The translations under genes and the position numbers were made by a program. Below, piece after piece: positions 1-15,700 of a stretch of DNA of 64,000 bases (within the stretch, counting starts at the first letter, position 1; the number at the start of each line of letters is the position of its first letter). The notes under the pieces are model-generated. The model did no database searches, was not told the origin of the DNA, and was given only the letters and a program-made list of their open reading frames with translations. This DNA is from Astropecten irregularis (Eukaryota > Echinodermata > Asteroidea > Paxillosida > Astropectinidae), in contig OZ020261.1 in NCBI GenBank assembly GCA_963971285.1, forward strand, positions 6,389,983 through 6,453,982, in the 5' to 3' direction.

Positions 1-4890
<4,890 letters not shown>

Positions 4891-5115
4891 GTTGACTAGA
4901 AAAGAGATTCCTCTGCGACAAATGACGGAAAACACATGAGTTCAACTTTATCTGAACAGAAAAAAAAGAAATGTTCAAAGGATGATCTTGTCACCGTTTC
5001 TTTACTACGTTTAGATTTCCAGTTAATGGTTATATAAATTATTATGACAGAAACAGCCAGATATCTTATACCGATTTGACAATGTTTGAAAGAGAAAAAC
5101 ACACAGCGAAAAATC

Positions 5116-5960
5116 CCTTACACGAATTGGCACGAAACGGCCGCAAGAGGGCGTCACGATCATCTCATTATGTGACGTCATCGCACTGACCAAAAATGGA
5201 AGTTTTCATGAATGAAACTGACGCGCATGGGCACATACTCAGCGATGCCCACTCTAACCATAGTTACTTCGACAGACCTCGCCACGATCTTTCGAATGGA
5301 ACCAAAAACATACAAATTTGTACATTTCTTCGACCTTTTGACCATTTTTGGTGGTGTCACCCGACGTTCGAGAACTCACGGACACCGCGATCGTATTTGA
5401 ACTTTGGTGAGCTGTATTTTTGTTGTCATTTTACCGCGAAACCGCGCCACCGTCTGAGTGTGATTGTTGGGTCGTTGAATATTCATATAACGTGTGTTGG
5501 GTCTATTGGTTGTGTATGCTGAGAGCGCCACATGAATATGCATAGAATTGCATGGTCATCCGGAGATGTCGTACGGCTGACTGTTGATCGTTGCGTAGTC
5601 GTACACCGCGTGTGTTTGAATAGGCACATCGCGTAATGCGTGCCCCGTACGTGTCTGCAACGGCCCTGCGTGCGTGCGTAACGAGTTGGGCCAGCACATG
5701 GTTTCCGTGACGTCACGAGCACGGCCTCGCGCGTTGACCAATCAGCGCGGCGCTTTTTACACACGGCACTGTTTCCATCCGTGTTACAGTGCATATGGGG
5801 AATTTTTCGCTGTGAAACACACCGTTTAAAATAAGTTGCAATAATCGTAGCCCTTGATTTTTGAGGGAAATTATGGGGTAAAAACAGTAACGAGGATGTA
5901 AGTTACATTTCACGGCCACACGGACGGCCACAGGCGAAAATAGTCTTGTTTCTACTCTGA
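5116..5960 (-). promoter_or_regulatory. Likely Chk1 promoter and 5' UTR exon, CpG-rich
   Basis: A good donor (TTCGT|GTAAGG, GT at 5121-5120) on the minus strand would end a 5' UTR exon that splices to the acceptor at 4896. Upstream are two full CRE palindromes TGACGTCA (5173-5180 and 5708-5715) and a CCAATCAGCG box (5738-5747), in sequence richer in CpG than the rest of the window. Both strands could start transcripts here, but I find no plus-strand gene. The exon and TSS are inferred; the motifs are seen. Confidence 0.5.
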
Positions 5961-5975
5961 CATTTTGAGGACTCT

Positions 5976-6185
5976 TGATCTGTTGAGTCTGGGCACTAGA
6001 ATAGCCAGACCAGTCAAAATGGCCTCGCGCGATTAAGTTTACAAGAAACGCATCAGAAAAATTTCATTTTTACACTGAAATGTTGCACACATTTCTTCAA
6101 TATTAGGCCTATTTAATAGATTTTATTGACCCAGGAACATTTGCCAAAAGTCGAAGTATAACTAAAGTTTTTGAGGAGTAGGCCT
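5976..6185. repeat. Segment related to the interior of the hAT-like element at 29906
   Basis: Shares ordered blocks with 30455-30600: agccagaccagtcaaaatgg, ttttacactgaaat, ttgcacacatttcttca and caggaacatttgc. It is a second, diverged copy of that element interior. I see no clear ends. Confidence 0.45.
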
Positions 6186-6924
6186 AGGCCTAGATCAAAG
6201 ATGTTATTTAAGAGCTAAAATAATCAACTGATCAATGTGTTTTGTTGATAATCACAATCCCCCTGACACTTGACAGTGTAGCGAGGCCTACCGCTACGAA
6301 TCAATCCATTTTTTAATCCTGTAGGCTGTAACTGTAGTCGAAACTGTTGCATTGCATCACCAATACGTGTGGAACCATGGAATAAATTCAGGTTTGTAAC
6401 TCAAACATCATATTCATAATGATTATAAAATGCAAGTTTTAAACAACACACTTACCTTTTTAAAAGTTAAAGTTACATCGTTTCACAGTACACAGCATGG
6501 AGGTAATCGTAGGGTTTTTACCCGCGGTACGGTGCAATGACACAAGCCTGAGTAATTAGAACACACCCATTTTCCAAATAAGGTAGAATGTTCATATCTG
6601 TAACAATTATTTCAATTTTTTACATCATTAAAAAGAAATAAATTGAATCATATTGCAATACAAATGCTTTATCGATATTATTTAATGCAAGACAATGATA
6701 TTCTCAAAATTATATTGGAAGTAAATGTCAAATTTATATTCATGAATAAAAATATTTCCCCCACAATAAAATGGAATGATCGACAAAGGTCAGATACCCA
6801 TGTAAACACGTTGGCAAATTGTACTGTAATTTCGTGTATTAACAATATTTTCGTCAGGGTGCACGACTTTACGAGTAACTTAAATGGCGCCCTCTTTCGT
6901 TACAACAGGGTGCACCGCTGGCAC

Positions 6925-7312
6925 TTAAAGGCATTGCATACGTTTGGTAATGACTCTGAAAATATATGGCAATAAAAACTTACTTGGTAAGAAGTATAGC
7001 TGCTTTGGATAGTATAATGCATATTGAGAAACGTTCAATTCGAAGTACCGCGGTTATGGAAAAATATGTCACTTTTTATCTCCCCAAATTATGAATCTGA
7101 GAAGCGTTATGGCCGTAACGCTTCTCAGCTATATATTGACTTACTGTTATCTGGCGTGAAATAACCGCTCTAGTTTGTCGCCAAAATCTCACAAACGCTA
7201 CCACCTTTTGAATTGAAACTTTCACAGGTTAGTTTTATGGTATATATATACAATTATATTGCTTTGAAACAAACAATAGGCTCAAATTACCAAACGTATG
7301 CAATCCCTTTAA
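6925..7312. repeat. TTAA-3 MITE
   Basis: Ends are inverted copies of about 27 bp: TTAAAGGCATTGCATACG at the left and CGTATGCAATCCCTTTAA at the right, with TTAA at both borders. Its right TTAA is also the left TTAA of the TTAA-1 copy at 7309, so the two elements abut. Confidence 0.7.
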
Positions 7313-7663
7313 AGGTAGTACATGTATCATACTTTTTGGTAAGACACCAAAACAGAAAATAATGTTCACAGATTTAGCTATAACTTACAGGGTATGAAGA
7401 TGGTGGTGGTAGAAACATAAATGGTTTATTTATCCAGAAATTAGTAAAACAACGACCGAAAATCTTTTTGATCTTTTAAAAGATCAAAATTGAAAGAGAA
7501 AAGGCTTAAGAAATACTGTGACCTTTTTTCACTGTTTTCTCAAAAAGTGGTTACCGTATGGGACTGAAACTTTCACAGATGACTATTATTGTATCGTCCT
7601 TGATATTTATGGCCATGAATCTGTATTTCTTTGACAAAAACAAATGTATGATATTACCTTTAA
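7309..7663 (+). repeat. TTAA-1 MITE
   Basis: Has the TTAA-1 left half (cagatttagctataacttac, gggtatgaagatggtgg), the central palindrome aagatcttttaaaagatc region and the right half (actgttttctcaaaaagtgg), ending atgatattacctttaa. Intergenic. Confidence 0.75.
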
Positions 7664-7744
7664 TCGATTCCTATTGACCTTAGTGTAATATCTAAACTTC
7701 ACAGCTCAACAAATCTCATCCAGAAGTTTCATAGGTTTTTTGTG

Positions 7745-7995
7745 CAATACTGCAAATGGTAATTTTTGGTTCGTTAGCCAATCCAATTTTTGCTTATTGC
7801 CCCAAGAAAAAAAACACCCCAAATTGTCCAGTATTTTTTTCTAGCCGGCTTGCAGGCGATTTCCATGACGCAACCCTTCACATTACAAAGCGAAATAAAG
7901 CCACATTTTAAGCCAAAATATCTCAAAACTACATCAAATCTTGAAAAATTGAACCCCCAGGTTGTGAGAACTTTCACAATTATTATGTAATTATG
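7745..7995 (-). repeat. Dispersed repeat N, copy 1
   Basis: About 250 bp matches the opposite strand of 63640-63895 (shared ccccaagaaaaaaaacacccc, cccaggttgtga, ccggcttgcag). The family is not recognised and no coding capacity is seen. Confidence 0.5.
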
Positions 7996-7999
7996 AGTC

Positions 8000-8930
8000 A
8001 TAATTACCAACATTTATTAATTGCATGACCCCCAAAAATGTATATTAACAAAAAAAATTCAGGGTATACAGATAATCATGAAAATAAACCTTCTCAGTTT
8101 CGTGACGGTGGGCAGTAATATTTAATATTATTATTAAAGGGCAAAACAAAAAATAATTGAAATAATCAAACTTAAAAATACAAAGATAACAACAAACAAG
8201 TAAAAAATGATATTTATACAAACTCATAACATCCATGACATCATAGCATTTGATTTGAACACCGAAGTTAGTCTGGTTAATTAATTTGAGTGGTACGAAC
8301 TTTAAGTGAAAACATCGAAACAAAAATAATTATAATATCCATTAATTACTTTAGTTCTTTTGTCTTCTACAGTTAAAAAAAAATCATTTCTGGTAACGAA
8401 ATGAAAGAAAAACAAAACAAAATAATGATAGTGTGCGTTTTGACAATAACATTGAATCGCAGTAGTTTAATGTAAACAGTTTAGTATTTAAAAAATTAAT
8501 CAACAGCAATAAAATACAAGACAAAATACATTTTGGAGATAATTCATGGCCCAAACTTTTTTTTTAAGAAAACTGGAGTTGTACTTTCGGTGTATTCAAA
8601 ACATTTAAATAAAACTTTCTAAACTCGTCGCATACAATTTCAGGCGGTATATAAAACCTGAACAATATTATACAATTGTACTAATCGTAAGGAATTAAAA
8701 ATAATAAGTAATATCATAACAAACGAACATTTGTACATTCACAGGTAAAATTATGATCGTGCGATTATTATTTCATTAACAACCTAAAACAGACAATGAA
8801 AATTAATCATTAGTATTTCATAATTATAACAGTTTATCCCGCAAATCGATTATAATACATGTAATTAATTTGAGTAACTAACAATCTGAAAATAATACTA
8901 TTTTGTTCAAAAATGTTTGGCTTATAGGTA
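8000..8930. other. AT-rich intergenic stretch, nothing recognised
   Basis: Very AT-rich sequence between repeats. No splice-supported exon, hairpin element or RNA gene is visible on either strand. Confidence 0.5.
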
Positions 8931-8939
8931 CGGTACAGG

Positions 8940-9290
8940 AATGTTTACATACCCCAAGAGAAATATTCACAGATTTACATATTTATAATTTTCAGTGTAT
9001 GAAGATGGTGATAATAGTAGAAACATACCATTAAAATATTTCCGCCTGAAATGCTGTATTTTATCTCAAAACTGTTTGATCTCGGTGTAAGATCAAAATC
9101 ATTCTTTATAATAATTTATATTAAGAAAAATTGAGTCGGGTTTGCACTTTTTTTCTCGTGACTCGGACGTCCGATTGAGCGCACATTTTCACAGGTTTAT
9201 TATTTCATGTACATGTTTGATCAGACTAAGTAAGTGCTGTTCTGTGACCTTTACCAAACTTGTATTATACATTTTATGCTGTTAAGAATA
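8940..9290. repeat. Chimeric MITE: TTAA-1 left half joined to TTAA-2 right half
   Basis: 8960-9060 is TTAA-1 left half (attcacagatttacat, gtatgaagatggtg, ccgcctgaaatgctgtat). From about 9120 it is TTAA-2 right half (tctcgtgactcgg, ttttcacaggtttatt, ctgtgacctttaccaa). The switch falls near the GATC palindrome at the middle of both families. Confidence 0.55.
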
Positions 9291-9326
9291 GCCTTCGAAA
9301 ATGGCTTAATCTATACAATACTCTGT

Positions 9327-9513
9327 GAGCTATCTCGTTTCATAAACACAATACCCTGATTGGCCAATGAGCTATCTCGTTTCATAAACACAATACCCTG
9401 ATTGGCCAATGAGCTACCTCGTTTCATAAACACAATACCCTGATTGGCCAATGAGCTATCTCGTTTCATAAACACAATACCCTGATTGGCCAATGAGCTA
9501 TCTCGTTTCATAA
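9327..9513. repeat. 42-bp minisatellite, 4.5 units
   Basis: Four full units and a partial fifth of a 42-bp unit beginning gagctatctcgtttcataaa and ending ctgattggccaat. Units are nearly identical (one C/T change). As 42 is a multiple of 3, a minus frame stays open, but it has no gene context. Each unit holds a CCAAT/ATTGG pair. It lies about 180 bp downstream of the RTK-A stop codon. Confidence 0.9.
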
Positions 9514-9693
9514 AAACCAACTGCCGTCTACAGAGATCATTGGATAAAAATGCTATGAGCTAAAGTCTGTACACATCAAGATCAGTGAATCTGGCCATTT
9601 GATCTTTCCACTAACATTGTGATGCCAGCATAATGTTATTTCTAAAACTAGGGACGTGATTTTGTACTTTTGTAGACGGATTAATGTATTCAT

Positions 9694-9786
9694 TTATTCA
9701 TCAGCAGTCCCGAAGCTCTTGGTGTCTTTGTTGGGCTCAAGGTAAAGATAATCATCTCTGTTCAGATCCGCCATGACCAGATATCC
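9694..9786 (-). CDS. RTK-A last coding exon (docking tail)
   Basis: Encodes [18 protein letters not shown] and [12 protein letters not shown], then TAA. YLVM fits the YxxM consensus bound by the p85 SH2 domains of PI3-kinase (known motif class; binding here is inferred). An AATAAA overlaps the stop codon, too close to be the likely poly(A) signal. Confidence 0.9.
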   Translation of the reverse strand, partial: GYLVMADLNRDDYLYLEPNKDTKSFGTADE

Positions 9787-12700
9787 CTGGAAATGAGAGA
9801 AGAAGCAAAATAAAGAGGGTAGTGGTAAATTTAAAAGAACAAGCTATAGTCGTATAAATGGTGTGATGTGCTGTGGAGTGCTGTGGCCTAAGTGGTCTGG
9901 CATTTTGAACTCAAAGTCTTGTGTTCAATCTACAGATTGTGGGTTCGAATCCAGCCAGAACCTTTTTGGAATAGGCCTTATCCAAGAGAGATGACGAGGG
10001 TACAAATATTATAATATTATTCCTTCTTATCATGTCATGATACTCACGTTAGCATCAGCCATCATAGCGTCCACTATCTGGCATATCTCACTGAAGCTAG
10101 GTCGCTCTTCTGGATTTTCATTCCAGCAGCGTTTCAACACATCATAACTAAAAGAAGATTGAAAACAGGACTGGGTTACTAACAAACATCTATCCTATGC
10201 AACCCTTTCTCAAAGACAGCGCAAAGGATTTGCCAGGCCTCCAAAATAATCGTTGCGTTTGAGACATAAAATGGACTCAACAGTTCGTAAACAGTGCAAA
10301 CTGTCACCGTGGGAAATCTCGGTTCATCAGATGCTGTGTTTTTCAAGGAAATGAAGATTTGGTGTTTTTTAAAGAGATCGTTCGTCCGAACGGTCTTTTT
10401 AGCATTTCGAAAGCGTGGATTTCATTGAATGTCTTCCTGTGTCTTAGGCCTAGGCTATATACGCCGTGCTACTGCCGTGCCGAACTCAAATAATTTTACA
10501 TTTTCAAGTATGGCACGGCAATAGCACGGCGTTTAGCGTGAATTTGGCTCGGCAAATTGAGTTCGGCACGGCAAGCTCTTTGGCTTGACAGGATCTGCCG
10601 CGCTATCGGTATTCGGAACGGCAGTGGCGTGACACGTTAAATCAAGTTCGGCATTTAGCGTAACTGCCGCGCTACTGCCGTGATATTGCTCCACTCATTT
10701 GATTTAAGGGTTCACTGTAATAAAAACACATCATAAATACAACTGTATTGTTATACTCAACCTGTCTATCTTTGTTTACGCTAAAAAATATTGTATATTA
10801 TAGAAAAAGGACATTATTTTAGACCCATAATTGAGCACCATACTTCTCGCAACGAAAAACCTTGCTTACGTCACATGCAGAACGCCACACAGTATGAGGT
10901 GCTAGCCTATACACTGTACTAGTTCTGTAGGTGAAGTCACAACCTATTAATTGTTGGTGAGCCGGTTCCGAGGGGGACTTTTTGAAGGGCGGGGCATACT
11001 GTACATTATTGATTTTGTGACTGATTTCGTCAAAATTAAGCACTTACATACAAATATGAATTTACATTTTCAGTAATTATGTATTAAGCAATAATTTTAA
11101 AGCACTTTAATCCCTTTCCCACATTTTTATTACACGGCGTATAGTCTTGGGGCATGTTTGCTTATGACGAATCCTGCGGATCCGGATCCCATTTTTTGCG
11201 TACCCTGCATAGGAGGTGGATCCCAAAATCTGAGATCCAGTGCATTAAACAAACAGGCCCTTGGTCTTACATTTCATCGCTGCAGCTCTCTGGTTTAGGC
11301 AACCTGTAGCCTCCTCTGATCTCATCAATGACCTGTCGTGATGACATTCCTGGGTAGGGGTGTGAACCTATGACAAGAGAATCATTCAATTAGACAATCA
11401 CAAACGATGTATAGCCAGGGGTGACGTGAATGCACGGACGTCATAATCTGGACTTGCAACGCTTTTGTATCGACTGAAGCCACCAGCGGCCATCTTACCG
11501 TGCCAGATACAATACCATAACTATTGTTGGCAGACGGATTTAAATAACAATGGTGAGCATGTCTTTGTATTGCCTTTGTATTTGGCCCTCCAAGATGGAT
11601 ACTTGTGGTTTCAGTGACAATGTGGGTTTATATGGAGGTATTGCGAGTCCAGGGGCCGATTTCACTAACACTTTGCGATCATCGTAAAGCCCAAATCCAT
11701 CGCTAAACGGAAAATTGCTATGCAAAGTAGCGATCGATTTTCTGTTTAGCGATGGATTTCGGCTTTACGATGATCGCAAAGCGTTAGTGAAATCGGCCCC
11801 AGGGGTCGATTTCACCAAACTCATCGTAACTTACTATCAATCGTAGAACTTATCGATGCATTGAAGCCCCACTTAGGATAGTTACCCTCCGTAACTAGAC
11901 TCGATCGTAGGGCTTCGTGAAATCCACCCCAGGCGCCGATTTCACTAACACTTTGCGATATCGCTAAAGCCCAAATCCATCGCTAAACAGAAAATTGCTA
12001 TACAAAGCAGCGATCGATTCTCCATTTAGCGATGGATTTGGGCTTTACGATGATCGCATAGCGTTAGTGAAATCTGCCCCTGATTCCAGTTTATGACGTC
12101 CGTGGGTGAATGGGAATAGCTTCAGCAGTTACACTTGAGATCGAGGTTGATTATCATTGTTCAGACGGTTTGAATAATCATCATATCGTACCCAGAGTTA
12201 CCAGTTCCCACATGAGCACAGCAAAGCCCCACACGTCACTCTTGGTGGTGTAGATGTTATCCAATAAGGACTCTGGTGCCATCCATCGGACTGGTACCCG
12301 ACCCTTGGACTTCATCTCGTACTGTCTGGAATCCTGTATGTCCCTGGCGAGTCCGAAATCAGACACCTTGGCAATGAGGTCATCGCCAAGGAGGATGTTG
12401 CGCGTGGCGAGGTCACGGTGAATGCACTGTATAAGGTATGGAGAAGTCAATTGAAAGTTTGAGAAGATGATCGTTTAACTTGACCAACCCCCTAGTATGG
12501 GATTTTGATTGCCGTCAGTGACGTGGGAACCAGCTAAGCATTACTCGATGGCTTGTGAACCAGCTACCGGGTTCCCGATATGACGTCACGACGGGATGGC
12601 CATTTTGTGTGTGGGGCGTTCCCCTTCCAGTTAATAAAATGATTTTAACACCAATACAAGGGAGGCTAAAACTACGACAGACTCACACAACTGCCTTTTA

Positions 12701-15700
12701 AACTTTAAAACTTTATTCCATCAATATGAGCAAAAACACCCAATTGCGGTCACCCTATCCTTAAATTTCCTACGCGATGCTTGCACACACATCACAATGT
12801 CTAGCAAAATGCGACTTTAAAGGGTTGCTGCAGTGCTTTTTTCAGTCAGGTTATTTTATTGCCTTCATACAGAGAATATACTGACAGATAATGAATGGCA
12901 AGTCTTATTTTGGTTTCAAACCAGCATTTGGTTTTCTTTTGAATAGCTTTGTAAAACGGGGGATTTTCACGCATACACATGTAGGGAACCAACAGCAAAA
13001 TTATAATGAAAAAACATAAAAAATGAAGAGGCAAACTTGACCTACAAAATAGTTTGGTAAAAAAATTACACCACCGGTTAAGTGAAAGGAACATATTTGG
13101 CAAAATAAAACCCATTGAGGAGGAAAAAGGTCTGTCAGAAAACCTATGAAACAACCACAACCTTTTGTGCACAAATCAATTGGGTTACTGCTCTCAGTTC
13201 CCCAGACGACATCACAGTTTTGCTCATGAATATGGAAATGCTATTAGCATACAAACCAAAAAACCTGTTTTTAACCCTGAATCTGTGTGAGGAAGTGGGT
13301 AAAATCACAGTCCCCATGTACAGTTTTTGTATTGGCACATGTTCAAGCTATAATATTCCCATTGCAGAGACCCTTTAAACAGTTTGAAGGTGGAATTTAC
13401 TAACCGACTGTGAGGAGAGATACTCCATGCCACTGGCGATCTGACTGGCAAAGGATAAGATCTCATTAGGTAGGAGGAAGTTACGTTTCTCTTCTTCCTT
13501 CAAGTCGAAGTATTGCTCCTTGCTGCCCGTCCGTATGTGTCTCAGATAGGTCTGTAGGTTGCCATTGGGTAGGTACTCCATGATCAAGAAAAATGGCTCT
13601 ATGTCAAACAAAAGTGATTCCCGTTGATTAACAAATCATTTTTGAGAAATATTGATGGTTAAAGGTAATATCATACTTTGGTTTTTGTCAAAGAAGTACA
13701 GATTCATGGGCAAAAATATCAAGGAAGATACAGTAAAAGTCATCTGTGAAAATTTCAGTACCATACGGTGCCCACTTTTGAGAAAATCGTGAAAAACGGC
13801 CACAGCATTTCCTAAGTCTTTTCTCTTTTATGTTTGATATTTTAAAAGATCAACAAGATTTTCGGTCGTTGTTTTACTCATTTCTGGATAAATACAGCAT
13901 TTCAGGCGGAAAAGCTTTAACGGTAGGATTCTACTAGCATCATCTTCACACGCTGAAAGTTATACGTAAATCTGTGAACATTTATGTTTTGGTCTCTTAC
14001 CAAAGTATGATACTACCTTTAATTTGGAAATTGACTTTCGCCAGGTTTGCTTCAAACTTAGAAATCTCCTGGCTAAACTCGAGCATGGACTTGGAGTATA
14101 TTAGTCTGTAAAACCACCTAAATAAAAAAAAGACTGCTGATTAAGAGTGAAGAGGGCTGCTGGTAAATTCGGGGCTAACTTGACCAAAAAGGTGTCTTGT
14201 CAATGCTATTATAGACCTTATACACGATGCATCCATCTTACATTCGAAGCAGTGCAATCAAACCGAGGCTTAGGGCATTTACGAAACGGAGGGTCAGGCT
14301 CCGGATCCATTTCGTGAAATTTATTCTGAAATAACGGGTATCAAAAATAGAGACTTTTGGCTGCGGTTCTGAAATAGGTTTTCTGATTTGAGAAGGAAAT
14401 CAAAGCTTCAGCTTCAATGAAAAACCACAACCTATTTTTTCAGTATATGGATGACAGGGGCCAATTTCATGGCGCTGCTAAGCACACAATATTGATAAGC
14501 ATGACATTTCAGTCTTAATAAAAACAGGGTTAACAACCAAATGTCCATGTGTTGTGCATCGCTTGTGATTGTTCTTTGGCTGTTGTTGACTGACCATGAC
14601 AAATGAAATTTTTGACTGTGGTTTGTTTTATTGGGCAAGACATTTTTGTGCTAAGCAAATTTTTGTGCTTAGCAGCGCCGTGAAATTGGCCCCAGGGCTG
14701 GAGCCTAAGCCTAAGCCCTAATCCGCCACAGTTTCGTAAACGCCCGATTCAAAGTAGTCTGGTACCCATTTTCTCTTTAGAATAGGTGTATCGTTTCCGA
14801 TGGGTATACAAGGAAGGTGACAATGAGGATGCAGCGTCAATGAGGCGTATCATGATGACTCGTCCATTGGATCGTCTGAAACAACCTACAGGGCGTGGTC
14901 GAGTTGGTAACCAACTGAAGAGTCTTCATGCAAAACGCAGCAGGGAAAAGCAGGGAACCATCGAACATCCCCAACGCATTTTTCAAGGCAAAATGTGAAA
15001 GGCTTGTGGAGCTAGAGAATGGCCAATATCACGCAATAGCGCTGCGCACTTGAGCTAAAAATAGCACCGAACCTCAGACAAACATTGCAATGTGGCCATG
15101 CAAACGTCTGGTGAGTGGGGGTATGTGCATGCATGGTGTGACGTCATTAGTGCGGAAATCTACTGAATAGTCATTGGGGAAATCAGCAGTTTGGAGTATT
15201 ACATGTTTGTAAAATATTTAATAGAAGGTTAATATAATTAATAATAATTATTAGGTAGAAGCTTTACCTTGTAACGTGCAGTATCCCAACATGGTGACTA
15301 CATTGGGATGGTAGCCCAGGCTTATGTACATCTTTCTCTCCTTTTCGAAGTCGCTCTTGTCGCTGTCTGTAGCCGTGGCTGTCAGGAACCAAAATGAATG
15401 GAAAGTGTTCAGATTATTGAGGATGTTTTCATTGCGTAGAGTAATGAACAATTATGTCAAATATTTCCCTAGTTTTGCGTCTCTTTAGAGCTCTTTAACT
15501 GCCGATTTCCCTCAATGCTACGGATTATTTTCATATAGGATTTGCAAGGCCTCCAAAAAAATTTATTGAGTTTGAGACAGAAAATGGACCCAACAGTTTG
15601 TAAACAATGCAAACAGTCACCATGGTAAATCTTGGTTCATCAGATGCTGGGTTTTTCAAGCAAATCAAGATTTAGTGTCTTTTCCAAAGATCGTTCGTCC

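Noticed and set aside
9327-9513. CRISPR-like repeat array
   Set aside because: Units are contiguous with no spacers, and the genome is a split-gene animal genome.
9311-9520. Minus frame with a repeated 14-residue peptide
   Set aside because: Product of the 42-bp minisatellite being a multiple of three; no start context, splice sites or conserved neighbours.
12541-12600. TGACGTCA in an RTK-A intron as a promoter
   Set aside because: Single site without other promoter features; similar sites also occur inside dispersed repeats.
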